From JBBRVW01 sp038246545 (lineage in GTDB: Bacteria; Actinomycetota; Actinomycetes; JACCUZ01), in assembly GCA_038246545.1 (NCBI GenBank), contig JBBRVW010000002.1:62001-126000 (forward strand): DNA of 64,000 nt. Direction: 5' to 3'. A program made the position numbers and the translations under genes. The notes below the pieces were generated by a model that saw only the letters and a list, made by a program, of their open reading frames with translations, searched no databases and was not told the origin of the DNA. Shown one piece after another: positions 25,978 through 33,742 of this stretch. The stretch's first letter is position 1; every line of letters starts with the position of its first letter.

Positions 25978-26697
25978 TCAGACGACGGCGCCGTCGTCCG
26001 GGCCGGTGTCCGTGGGGGGACGGTCCTTCATCCGGGCGACGAGCGTGACGAAGCCTGCCACGAACCCGCCCACCGCCAGCAGGCCGACCCACCCGTCGAG
26101 CTGGACGCCGGTCAGCAGCGCGACGAGAAGCATGAGCGGGCCGCCCAGGAACCCGGCCCAGGCGAACCGCCCGACCCGGTCGATCTCGGGCAGCGGGGGC
26201 GGGGGCGGGGGCTGGTAGTGGTCCTCGGTGTCCTCGGGCCGCGCCAGCGGGGGCGCGTCGACCCGGTCGCGCAGGACGTCGAAGCCGATGGTCGGGCCGG
26301 GCCGGTCCTCGGCCGCAGGGGCGGCGCGCTGCTCCTCGGGGGCCACGTCCTCGGCCACCGGCCAGCGCGGCACCTCGTCGGGGGTCTCCCGGTCGAAGCC
26401 TGCGACGATGTCGGACCACGCGAGGTCGTCGTCGATCTCGCGCAGGTAGTCCTCCTTGACGGTGCGGGCCCGGTCGCGGTGCGTGGTGTCGACGTAGACC
26501 GAGTCGCTCGGCCCCACCGGCGGCACCGTCTCGCCGTACGGCCCGCGCCGGCCCAGCGTCGGCGCGCTGTAGGCCGCCACCCCGGCGTCACGCAGCCGCG
26601 ACAGCAGCTCGTCGACGAGGTGCGTCGCGACGTCGTCCAGCCGGACGTAGGACGTCGCGCGCAGGCCGTTGTCGCGGCGAGGGGGCACGGCGTTCAT
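25978..26697 (-). CDS. Conserved membrane protein, unknown function
   Basis: A 239-residue protein: an N-terminal domain of about 70 residues with VRLDDVATHLVDELLSRLRDAGVAAYSAP (like a small regulatory or DUF2007-type fold), an acidic linker, a run of prolines about residues 160-170, and two membrane helices (GRFAWAGFLGGPLMLLVALL and GWVGLLAVGGFVAGFVTLVA). Its start is 4 bp from the esterase stop on the same strand, so they may be in one transcript. The proline run explains the G-rich tract at 26194-26215. I do not recognise a named function. Confidence 0.55.
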   Translation of the reverse strand: MNAVPPRRDNGLRATSYVRLDDVATHLVDELLSRLRDAGVAAYSAPTLGRRGPYGETVPPVGPSDSVYVDTTHRDRARTVKEDYLREIDDDLAWSDIVAGFDRETPDEVPRWPVAEDVAPEEQRAAPAAEDRPGPTIGFDVLRDRVDAPPLARPEDTEDHYQPPPPPPLPEIDRVGRFAWAGFLGGPLMLLVALLTGVQLDGWVGLLAVGGFVAGFVTLVARMKDRPPTDTGPDDGAVV

Positions 26698-26701
26698 GGC
26701 G

Positions 26702-27466
26702 CTACAGGGCCGACTGGTCGCTCGTGGCGAGCCGACGCACGAAGTCCAGGCTGCGCTCGAAGATCAGCGGGGCGTCGTTGTCGAGGGTGGCCACGTGGTA
26801 GCTGTTCTCGAGCAGGACCTCCTGCACGTCGGTGGAGGCGACCTTCTCCAGCAGCAGCCGCGCGCTGTCGGGCTCGACGACGTGGTCCTCGGTCGACCGC
26901 AGCACGAGAAGCGGCTGGTCGACCTTGCCCAGGTCGGCACGCGTCGTCACCCACAGCCGGCTGAGCTGGTAGGCCGCCTTCACCGGCAGCTTGTCGTAGG
27001 CGAGCTCGACCTCGCCGTCCTTCTTGATGTCGCTCGCGATGCCGGCCCAGGTCGGCACGGCCAACCGCAGGAAGGGGAGCAGGAACCGGTCCGGCCTCTT
27101 CGTGAGCAGGCTCGGGTTGACCAGCACCAGCCCGGCGATCTCGTCGCCGTGCTCCTCCGCGAGGCGGATCGACAGCGTCCCGCCCATCGACAGGCCCATG
27201 ACGAAGACGTCGTCGCAGCGCTCCCGCAGCCGGGCCAGCTGCCGCTCGACCTCGGCGTACCAGTCCTCCCAGTGCGTGAGGTTGGCCTCCGCGACCGTGG
27301 TGCCGTGCCCGGGCAGCCGGGGCACCTCCACGCTCAGCCCGGCCGCCGCGAGGTGCTGGCCCCACGCGCGCATCCCCTGCGGGGTGCCGGTGAACCCGTG
27401 GACCAGCAGGGCGCCGGTGCGCCCGCCCTCGTGCGAGAACGGCTCGGCACCCGGCATCAACGGCAT
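26702..27466 (-). CDS. Alpha/beta hydrolase, carboxylesterase/monoacylglycerol lipase type
   Basis: A 254-residue alpha/beta hydrolase. Oxyanion stretch LLVHGFTGTPQGM, nucleophile elbow GLSMGG, an acid in RSTEDHVVE and the catalytic His in NSYHVATLDND. The fold and length match bacterial carboxylesterase Est30 and bMGL, which cleave short or monoacyl esters. ATG at 27466. It points away from the acyltransferase at 27625, so both could be expressed from the gap between, and lipid turnover is the common theme. Confidence 0.85.
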   Translation of the reverse strand: MPLMPGAEPFSHEGGRTGALLVHGFTGTPQGMRAWGQHLAAAGLSVEVPRLPGHGTTVAEANLTHWEDWYAEVERQLARLRERCDDVFVMGLSMGGTLSIRLAEEHGDEIAGLVLVNPSLLTKRPDRFLLPFLRLAVPTWAGIASDIKKDGEVELAYDKLPVKAAYQLSRLWVTTRADLGKVDQPLLVLRSTEDHVVEPDSARLLLEKVASTDVQEVLLENSYHVATLDNDAPLIFERSLDFVRRLATSDQSAL

Positions 27467-27516
27467 GCCGGCATCGTCGCACGATCTCCCGCCCGACGTC
27501 CCGGCGATGCCGGCCG

Positions 27517-27541
27517 GGCCCCGCTGCGCAGCGGGGCCTTT
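27517..27541. terminator. GC hairpin with short T tail, between divergent genes
   Basis: A perfect 9-bp stem (GGCCCCGCT at 27517-27525, AGCGGGGCC at 27530-27538, loop GCGC) followed by TTT on the plus strand. It looks like an intrinsic terminator but lies upstream of both neighbours (26702-27466 minus, 27625 plus), so it may be a leader attenuator of the acyltransferase transcript or end a short unseen RNA. Confidence 0.4.
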
Positions 27542-27624
27542 CCGAACCGGCCGGGCGTACTAGTGTTCGCCGGGTGCCGAGCGGGGCACGGGTGACGTCA
27601 CAAGCCGAGGAGGAGGCAGCGCCG

Positions 27625-28428
27625 GTGTTCTACTGGTTCCTCAAGCGCGTCGTGCTCGGCCCGGTCCTGCGCCTGATCTTCCGGCCCTACGTCATTGGTC
27701 TCGAGAACGTCCCCGACGACGGCGGCGCGATCCTCGCGAGCAACCACCTCTCGTTCTCCGACTCGATCTTCCTGCCCCTGGTCATCGACCGCCGGGTCAC
27801 GTTCCTGGCCAAGGCCGACTACTTCACCGGCCGGGGCCTCAAGGGCCGGCTCACTGCCGGCTTCCTCCGGGGTGCCGGCCAGCTGCCCGTCGACCGGTCC
27901 GGCGGCCTCGCCTCCGAGGCCGCGCTGAACGCCGGGCTCAAGGTGCTCCGCCGTGGGGACCTGCTCGGGATCTACCCCGAGGGCACCCGCTCGCCCGACG
28001 GCCGGCTCTACCGCGGCAAGACCGGCGTCGCCCGGATGTCGCTCGAGGCCGCCGTCCCCGTCCTCCCGGTCGCCATGATCGACACCGAGAAGATCCAGCC
28101 CCCCGGTCGCAAGCGCCCCACGCTCGGCATCCGGGTCGGCATCAACATCGGCAAGCAGCTCGACTTCTCCCGCTACGAGGGGATGGAGGGCGACCGGTTC
28201 GTGCTCCGCTCGATCACCGACGAGATCATGTACGAGCTGATGGACCTCTCCGGCCAGGAGTACGTCGACGTCTACGCGCAGGTCGCCAAGGACCGCCTCA
28301 AGGCGGAGAAGGCCGAGAAGGACAACAAGGTCGAACAGCGCTCCGCCGGCGCCGACGGGCTCGCCCCGGCGTCGGCCGACCAGCAGGACGACCAGGGCGG
28401 CCAGGGCGACCACGCCCCCGCGGCCTGA
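27625..28428 (+). CDS. 1-acyl-sn-glycerol-3-phosphate acyltransferase (PlsC family)
   Basis: A 267-residue acyltransferase: the catalytic NHLSFSD (HX4D) box near residue 45, a second box AGQLPVDRSGG, the PEGTRSPDG box and VPVLPVAMI, all typical of PlsC. It makes phosphatidic acid from lysophosphatidate, at the membrane. GTG at 27625 is preferred because GAGGAGG lies eight bases upstream (27608-27616); upstream GTGs at 27574 and 27592 lie within the likely leader. The C-terminal tail is acidic and Gln/Ala-rich, a low-complexity addition. Divergent from the esterase gene. Confidence 0.88.
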   Translation: MFYWFLKRVVLGPVLRLIFRPYVIGLENVPDDGGAILASNHLSFSDSIFLPLVIDRRVTFLAKADYFTGRGLKGRLTAGFLRGAGQLPVDRSGGLASEAALNAGLKVLRRGDLLGIYPEGTRSPDGRLYRGKTGVARMSLEAAVPVLPVAMIDTEKIQPPGRKRPTLGIRVGINIGKQLDFSRYEGMEGDRFVLRSITDEIMYELMDLSGQEYVDVYAQVAKDRLKAEKAEKDNKVEQRSAGADGLAPASADQQDDQGGQGDHAPAA

Positions 28429-28505
28429 CCTCGCCGCACCACGTCGGACGCTCCCAGCACCCCCGGAAGCGCCGGTCCGCGCGCCGGGTGCGGGAGGATC
28501 GGCGG

Positions 28506-29609
28506 GTGGGCTTCGAGATCGTGCTGTGGCGAGCGCTGGCGGTCTTCCGTGCCCTCGGCCTGCTCTACGCCGTGGTCGCGTACGCCCGGCGGTACGACGA
28601 GTACCTGCACCCGGTCGGCGGCTGGGTCGTCCTCGGGCTGATGGCTGCCTGGACGGTGGCGGTGGCGGGCATCTACAGCGTGCCGGCCGGCCGGCGCTGG
28701 CCGGTGGTCGGCCTCGACCTCGCGCTCGGCGCCGCGGCGGTCCTGTCGTCACTGCTCCTGGACGACCCGGACCTGATCGCCGCCGGCGCCCAGACCCTGC
28801 CGGTGACGTGGGCCGCTGCCCCGGTGCTCGCGGTCGCGATCCGGGGTGGCTGGCTGGCCGGCCTCGGGGCCGCCGCCGTCGTCGGGGCCGCCGACCTGAC
28901 GCACCGCCAGGCGCTCACCATCACCACCGCGAACAACATCGTGCTGCTGCTGCTCGCTGGCGCCCTGGTGGGCTGGACGGTGGCCCTGGCCCGCCGCGGC
29001 GAGCTCGCGCTCGCCCGCGCCCTGTCGGTCGAGGCGGCCGCCCGCGAGCGCGACCGGCTCTCCCGCGACATCCACGACGGCGTGCTCCAGGTGCTGGCCC
29101 TGGTCGGGCGCCGCGGCCGCGAGGCAGGCGGGGAGGCCGCCGAGATCGGGCTGCTGGCGGCCGAGCAGGAGCAGGCGCTGCGCTCGCTCATCGGCGCCCC
29201 GCCGGAGGAGGTCGCCGGCGACATCGACCTCCGTGCGCTGCTCGCGTCGTACGCCTCGGCGTCGGTGACCGTGTCGACACCCGCCACGCCGGTTGTGCTC
29301 GCCGCGGCGCGTGCGCGCGAGGTGGCGGCCGCCGTGGGTGCCGCGCTCGCCAACGTGGCCGCCCACGCCGGGGCGGCCGCGCGCGCGTGGGTGCTGCTCG
29401 AGCACGAGGGCCACGAGCTGGTCGTCAGCGTCCGCGACGACGGCAGCGGCTTCGAGCCGGCCCGGCTCGCCGAGGCGCGTGCCGAGGGCCGTCTCGGCGT
29501 GGCGGCGTCCATCGAGGGCCGGGTCCGCGACCTGGGGGGCACGATGGCCGTCGAGTCGGCGCCCGGTGCCGGCACCGAGGTCGAGCTGCGGGTCCCGGTG
29601 ACGGGATGA
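28506..29609 (+). CDS. Sensor histidine kinase, DesK/HisKA_3 type
   Basis: A 367-residue membrane kinase with about five N-terminal membrane helices (residues 8-160), then the phospho-acceptor box DRLSRDIHDGVLQVLA with His190, and an ATPase domain with ALANVAAHAG (N box variant), DDGSGFEP and GRLGVAASIEGRVRDLGG. GTG at 28506 has GGGAGG eight bases upstream. It is followed 28 bp later by its cognate LuxR-type regulator. No ligand domain other than the membrane segment is seen, so the sensed signal is probably in the membrane or envelope. Confidence 0.88.
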   Translation: MGFEIVLWRALAVFRALGLLYAVVAYARRYDEYLHPVGGWVVLGLMAAWTVAVAGIYSVPAGRRWPVVGLDLALGAAAVLSSLLLDDPDLIAAGAQTLPVTWAAAPVLAVAIRGGWLAGLGAAAVVGAADLTHRQALTITTANNIVLLLLAGALVGWTVALARRGELALARALSVEAAARERDRLSRDIHDGVLQVLALVGRRGREAGGEAAEIGLLAAEQEQALRSLIGAPPEEVAGDIDLRALLASYASASVTVSTPATPVVLAAARAREVAAAVGAALANVAAHAGAAARAWVLLEHEGHELVVSVRDDGSGFEPARLAEARAEGRLGVAASIEGRVRDLGGTMAVESAPGAGTEVELRVPVTG

Positions 29610-29637
29610 CCGGCGGATCAGCGGGAGAGGGAGCGGG

Positions 29638-30288
29638 ATGACGCGGGTGATGGTGGTCGACGACCACCCGATGTGGCGTGAGTCGGTGGCGCGCGACCTG
29701 ACCGAGGCCGGCCACGAGGTGGTGGCGACTGCGGCCGACGGTGGAGAGGCCGTGCGCCGCGCGCCGGCCGCGCGCCCGCAGGTCGTCGTGCTCGACCTCC
29801 AGCTGCCGGTGCTCTCCGGCGTCGAGGTGACCCGCCAGCTGCTGTCGGCCGACCCCACCATGCGGGTGCTGGTGCTCTCGGCGAGCGGCGAGCACGCCGA
29901 CGTGCTCGAGGCCGTCAAGGCCGGCGCCACCGGCTACCTGGTGAAGTCGGCGTCCCGCGAGGAGCTGCTGGCCGCCGTCGAACGTACGGCCGTCGGCGAG
30001 GCGGTCTTCACGCCCGGGCTCGCCGGCCTGGTGCTGGGGGAGTACCGGCGCCTGTCGGTGGAGCCCTCCACCGGGCCGCCCGCGCCGCAGCTCACCGACC
30101 GCGAGACCGAGGTGCTGCGGATGGTGGCCAAGGGCATGGGCTACAAGCAGATCGCCGAGAAGCTCGCCCTCTCGCACCGCACCGTGCAGAACCACGTGCA
30201 GAACACCCTCAACAAGCTGCAGCTGCACAACCGCGTCGAGCTGGTCCGCTACGCCATCCAGCAGGGCCTCGACGACGAGCTCGGCTGA
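29638..30288 (+). CDS. LuxR/NarL-type response regulator
   Basis: A 216-residue regulator: receiver domain with acidic pair D8/D9, phospho-acceptor D53 in VVVLDLQLP, a conserved Lys in LVKSAS, then a C-terminal HTH (LTDRETEVLRMVAKGMGYKQ, HRTVQNHVQNTLNKL). It is the partner of the upstream DesK-type kinase. Targets are unknown; such pairs in this position often control a neighbour, yet the gene just after runs the other way. Confidence 0.92.
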   Translation: MTRVMVVDDHPMWRESVARDLTEAGHEVVATAADGGEAVRRAPAARPQVVVLDLQLPVLSGVEVTRQLLSADPTMRVLVLSASGEHADVLEAVKAGATGYLVKSASREELLAAVERTAVGEAVFTPGLAGLVLGEYRRLSVEPSTGPPAPQLTDRETEVLRMVAKGMGYKQIAEKLALSHRTVQNHVQNTLNKLQLHNRVELVRYAIQQGLDDELG

Positions 30289-30317
30289 CCGCCGGTGCCG
30301 CGCGCGCGCCTGGTGCG

Positions 30318-30342
30318 CCGGACCCGAACGACGGAGCAATCG
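30318..30342. repeat. Copy A of a 21-25 bp repeat flanking the AbiEi/DUF559 gene
   Basis: Plus-strand sequence GGACCCGAACGACGGAGCAA at 30320-30339 lies just outside the stop of the gene at 30344. It matches copy B (31319-31338) at 19 of 20 bases in the same orientation, and copy C (31372-31396) at 22 of 25 bases in the opposite orientation. A related 21-bp stretch (18 of 21) sits inside the gene at 31122-31142, where the reverse strand encodes SVVRVRG. Confidence 0.6.
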
Positions 30343-30343
30343 C

Positions 30344-31240
30344 TCACGCAGCCGTCCCCGACCCCGACGCGGTCGATTGATCCGTCGTTCCGGTCTCTGC
30401 GGCCTCCCGCACGCGGGCCACGACCCAGTCGCAGTCGAACATCACCTGCTCCCAGCTGAACCGAAGCGGTCGCCATCCGGCCGCCACCAGCGACGTGTAG
30501 CGGACAAGGTCCTTCAGGAACGCCCCGCGGTCGCTGTGGAAGGCGAAGCCTTCGCACTCGACGACGATCCGCAGCACGGGGTCGGCGAGGTCCACGCGGC
30601 CGAGCCACCGGTCGCCGTTACGGATCGTGACCTGTGGCTGGAAGCCGGTCAGGCCGGCTTCCAGGAGTAGCGCTCGAGCGCTGGACTCGAAGGCGTTCGC
30701 GGCCCGGGCGTCGAGCAGTGCGCACCGTTCGCGGGCCTTTCGTGCTCCAGGTCCGCGTACGACGTGAACAGCGAGGCGTAGCTCCTCGAGGCGCACCTTC
30801 CCGGAGCGAAGAGCCGAGTCGCCCACCGAGAGCGCCTCACGAAGGCTGAGGTCACGCAGGCAGTCGACCACCGTGTCGATCGGCGGTGTCACGCCGACGG
30901 CGCGCACGTCGTCGGGGAGATCGCGGTAGCGCAGGCGGACGTCGTCGGGAACGTGGGCGCGGCGCGCCTTGGCCGGAACAGTGACGTCGTGGAGATCCGC
31001 CTCGGCCGGGGGCAGCGCGAACCCCCAGAACTCCGCCGCCGAGCGATGGCTCCGCACGCCGCGCATCTCCACCGCCGCCGTCAGACCACGACCGCGATCA
31101 GCTAGCTGCCACACCCCTCTCACCCGGACGACGGAGCCCTCGGCAAGTGCATCGCGCATCGAACGTCGCCCGACAAGGCGCCGCAGCGGCATTGCGCGCG
31201 ACGCCCCGCCCAGCGCCCGCAGGGCGTCGACGATGTCCAT
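30344..31240 (-). CDS. AbiEi-like winged-helix / DUF559 nuclease-fold protein, copy 1
   Basis: A 298-residue two-part protein. Residues 1-90 look like the AbiEi-type antitoxin winged helix (IVDALRALGGASRAMPLRRL, then GSVVRVRGVW at 35-44). Residues about 185-275 look like a Vsr/DUF559 PD-(D/E)xK-like domain: FESSARALLLEAGL, RVDLAD (D217), VVECEGFAFHSDR with E228/E230 and H235, and RFSWEQV. ATG at 31240 was chosen by alignment with copy 2 (47740). No AbiEii toxin gene is beside it. Such fused genes are scattered in actinobacterial genomes; role unproven. Three repeat copies flank it, and two of them lie upstream, where an autoregulator would bind. Confidence 0.65.
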   Translation of the reverse strand: MDIVDALRALGGASRAMPLRRLVGRRSMRDALAEGSVVRVRGVWQLADRGRGLTAAVEMRGVRSHRSAAEFWGFALPPAEADLHDVTVPAKARRAHVPDDVRLRYRDLPDDVRAVGVTPPIDTVVDCLRDLSLREALSVGDSALRSGKVRLEELRLAVHVVRGPGARKARERCALLDARAANAFESSARALLLEAGLTGFQPQVTIRNGDRWLGRVDLADPVLRIVVECEGFAFHSDRGAFLKDLVRYTSLVAAGWRPLRFSWEQVMFDCDWVVARVREAAETGTTDQSTASGSGTAA

Positions 31241-31318
31241 CGTCTCGAGGATGTCCGTCCGCGGTGGTGGTCGACGACCCGGCACAGCGTGCGGTGGACA
31301 GGCCGGCGCCCTGTGGAC

Positions 31319-31396
31319 GGACCCGAACGACGGAACAACGGTGGGAAACGGTGGTGGGAGGGGTCGATCCACGATTGCTCCGCCCTTCGGGTCGGG
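31319..31396. repeat. Copies B and C: imperfect inverted repeat upstream of AbiEi/DUF559 copy 1
   Basis: Copy B (plus orientation, 31319-31340) and copy C (minus orientation, 31372-31396) face each other across about 32 bp and could form a hairpin or paired operator 79-156 bp upstream of the 31240 start. B agrees with copy A at 19 of 20 positions; C agrees with copy A at 22 of 25. AbiEi of the AbiE system is known to bind inverted repeats in its own promoter, which is the model I have in mind. Confidence 0.55.
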
Positions 31397-31417
31397 CGAC
31401 CTCCGCGGCACCGGGAG

Positions 31418-32887
31418 CTAGAGGTCGGCCCAGCCCTTGGCGCGCTCGACGGCCGCGCGCCACCGGCGGTGCGCCGCCGCGCGGGCGTCCTGGTCGACGC
31501 CGGGTGCCGGCTCGAACAGCGCGTCGCGGGACCACGTCGACGCGAGCTCGTCGGTGGACGACCACACGCCGGTGCCGAGGCCGGCGAGGAACGCCGCGCC
31601 GAGACCGGTGGTTTCCAGCACGCCGGGTCGCTCGACCGGCATGCCCAGGGTGTCGGCCTGCAGCTGCAGCAGCAGGTCGTTGGCCGCGGCGCCGCCGTCG
31701 ACGCGCAGAGTCGTGATGCGCGGCAGCAGTTCGACGACGTCGCGCACCTCGAAGGCGATCGCCTCCAGCGTCGCGCGCACGACGTGGGCCCGGGTGGTGC
31801 CGCGGGTGATGCCGAGGATCGTCCCGCGCGCGGCCGGGTCCCAGTCGGGGGCGCCGAGCCCGGTGAGGGCCGGGACGAAGACGACGCCGCCGCTGTCGGG
31901 CACCGCGGCGGCCAGCGACTCGGTCTCGGCCGCGGTGTCGACGATGCGCAGCCCGTCGCGCAGCCACTGCACCGCGGACCCGGTGACGAAGATCGCGCCC
32001 TCGAGCGCGTAGGTCAGGGTGCCGTCGGGCGCCATCCACGCGACGGTGCTGAGCAGACCGGCGTCCGAGCGCTCGAGGGTGGTGCCGGTGTTGACGAGGA
32101 CGAACGACCCGGTGCCGTAGGTGCACTTCGACTCGCCCTCGGCGAAGCAGGCCTGCCCGAACAGCGCCGCCTGCTGGTCGCCTGCGATGCCGGCGACCGG
32201 CAGGTCCAGCCCCAGGAACGCCGCCGGTGCGGTGCGCCCGACCTCGCCGTACGACGGCACGACCTCGGGCAGCGCGGAGCGCGGCACCGACAGCAGCTCG
32301 CACAGCTCGTCGGACCAGTCGCCCGAGGCGATGTCGTAGAGCAGCGTGCGCGACGCGTTGGAGGCGTCGGTGACGTGCCGCTTGCCGCCGGTCAGCCGGG
32401 CGACGAGGTAGGAGTCGACGGTGCCGACGACCACCTCGCCGGAGGTCACGCCGTCCCACGACGACGGGTCGTTCTCCGCGAGCCAGGTCAGCTTGGTCCC
32501 GGTGAAGTACGGGTCGAAGCGCAGGCCGGTGAGCTCGCGGACGCGGTCCTCGTGGCCCGCGTCGCGCAGCCGGTCGCACACGGCGCTGGAGCGCCGGTCC
32601 TGCCACACCACCGCGCGGCGCGGTGCCGCCAGCGACTGCCGGTCCCACAGCACGGCGGTCTCCCGCTGGTTGGTGAGGCCGACTGCTGTCACCGTCCGAC
32701 CGGTGAGCGCCTGCCGGCAGGCGGCCAGCGTGGCCTGCCAGATCTGCTCCGGCTCGTGCTCCACCCAGCCGGGGCGGGGGAAGTGCTGCGGGAACTCCTC
32801 GTAGCCGCGGGCGACGACCGAGCCCGACTCGTCGACCACCAGAGCCGTGACGCCGGTGGTGCCGGCATCGATCGCGAGCACCGCCAT
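31418..32887 (-). CDS. glpK: Glycerol kinase
   Basis: A 489-residue FGGY-family kinase that phosphorylates glycerol with ATP. It shows the family motifs MAVLAIDAGTTGVTALV (phosphate 1), QDRRSSAVCDRL, GDQQAALFGQACF, CTYGTGSFVLVNTG and DGGAAANDLLLQLQAD. Length matches GlpK. No facilitator or dehydrogenase gene is adjacent; the 3-bp gap upstream places it in one unit with the DUF1028 gene. The ATG at 32887 is strongly placed because the gene before it ends at 32891. Confidence 0.92.
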   Translation of the reverse strand: MAVLAIDAGTTGVTALVVDESGSVVARGYEEFPQHFPRPGWVEHEPEQIWQATLAACRQALTGRTVTAVGLTNQRETAVLWDRQSLAAPRRAVVWQDRRSSAVCDRLRDAGHEDRVRELTGLRFDPYFTGTKLTWLAENDPSSWDGVTSGEVVVGTVDSYLVARLTGGKRHVTDASNASRTLLYDIASGDWSDELCELLSVPRSALPEVVPSYGEVGRTAPAAFLGLDLPVAGIAGDQQAALFGQACFAEGESKCTYGTGSFVLVNTGTTLERSDAGLLSTVAWMAPDGTLTYALEGAIFVTGSAVQWLRDGLRIVDTAAETESLAAAVPDSGGVVFVPALTGLGAPDWDPAARGTILGITRGTTRAHVVRATLEAIAFEVRDVVELLPRITTLRVDGGAAANDLLLQLQADTLGMPVERPGVLETTGLGAAFLAGLGTGVWSSTDELASTWSRDALFEPAPGVDQDARAAAHRRWRAAVERAKGWADL

Positions 32888-32890
32888 GCC

Positions 32891-33706
32891 TCAGACCTCG
32901 CTCGTCGCGCGCAGCTGCTCGAGGACCAAGGGGTCGATCGCCCCGTCGACCATCCGCTCCTCGAAGTTCTCCACGCCGGCCCAGTCGTCGAGCGTCGGGT
33001 GACCGAGCGACGACAGCCGGGCCGCCACTTCGGCGGCCAGCTCGCCCTCCAGCGGCAGCAGCGTCGCGGGGTCGGGGGTGCCGAAGTAGAGCTGGTGCAG
33101 GTCGAGCAGCCGGCGCAGCTCGGCCACGGGCGCGGTGTGGTCGTCGACGCGCAGGTCGACCTCGACGTCGGACTCGCCGCCGTACCCCCCGCCCCGCCGG
33201 GCCACCAGCAGCGCCGCGCTCTGCCGGCCGCGGCGGTCGCCGCCGGCGTCGTCACCCGCCGCCAGTGTGACGATCAAGCGTTCGGGCAGCGGCGCACCGT
33301 CCGCCCCGAGCCATGCGGCCGCCATCGCCTCGACCACCTCCGGCCCGACCAGGATGTTGCCCTGGACCGCGAAGCCGTCGCCGGTCCGGCCACCGGCCCA
33401 CGGGTGGCAGCCGTCGCCCGTGTAGGTGGCCGCGCCGCCCGTCCGGTCGACTACCCCTGCCTGGCGCTGCGTGCGGCCCTCGTCGGCGGCCACCAGCGCG
33501 TCCAGCGTGTCCCGCGCGCTCCGGCCGGAGCGCAGCATCGCCAGCCCGTCGGGCCGGTAGGAGAGGTTGGCGTAGGACTGGGTGGCCACGGCCCCTACCT
33601 CCGCCTCGGCGGCCGGCACAGCGGCCCCGACCGCGAGGAACTTCGAGGCGACGGCGACCCCGACCGATGCGCCGTCCGCCGACCGTCCGACGACTGAGAA
33701 CGTCAT
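32891..33706 (-). CDS. DUF1028 family (Ntn-hydrolase-like) protein
   Basis: A 271-residue protein of the DUF1028 group: starts MTFSVVGRSADGASVGVAVAS, then VGAVATQSYANLSY and GFAVQGNILVGPEVVEAMAAAW, which are the typical blocks, and a C-terminal region LDDWAGVENFEERM. Members have an Ntn-hydrolase-like fold but no established substrate; they appear near amino acid and glycerol catabolism genes. It leads into glpK three bases later on the same strand, so it is probably co-transcribed. Confidence 0.8.
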   Translation of the reverse strand: MTFSVVGRSADGASVGVAVASKFLAVGAAVPAAEAEVGAVATQSYANLSYRPDGLAMLRSGRSARDTLDALVAADEGRTQRQAGVVDRTGGAATYTGDGCHPWAGGRTGDGFAVQGNILVGPEVVEAMAAAWLGADGAPLPERLIVTLAAGDDAGGDRRGRQSAALLVARRGGGYGGESDVEVDLRVDDHTAPVAELRRLLDLHQLYFGTPDPATLLPLEGELAAEVAARLSSLGHPTLDDWAGVENFEERMVDGAIDPLVLEQLRATSEV

Positions 33707-33742
33707 GACCCGACCCTATAGAGGTGCCCTAGGGTCGCTCCC

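Noticed and set aside
26190..26215. G-rich tract considered as a quadruplex or regulatory site
   Set aside because: It is the reverse of a proline run in the 25978-26697 protein and is explained by coding.
28506..31240. The two-component system as regulator of the AbiEi/DUF559 gene
   Set aside because: They converge and nothing links them other than position.
30318..31396. A full transposon with target-site duplication
   Set aside because: I saw no direct duplication outside the inverted copies and no transposase, so mobility is only a hypothesis.
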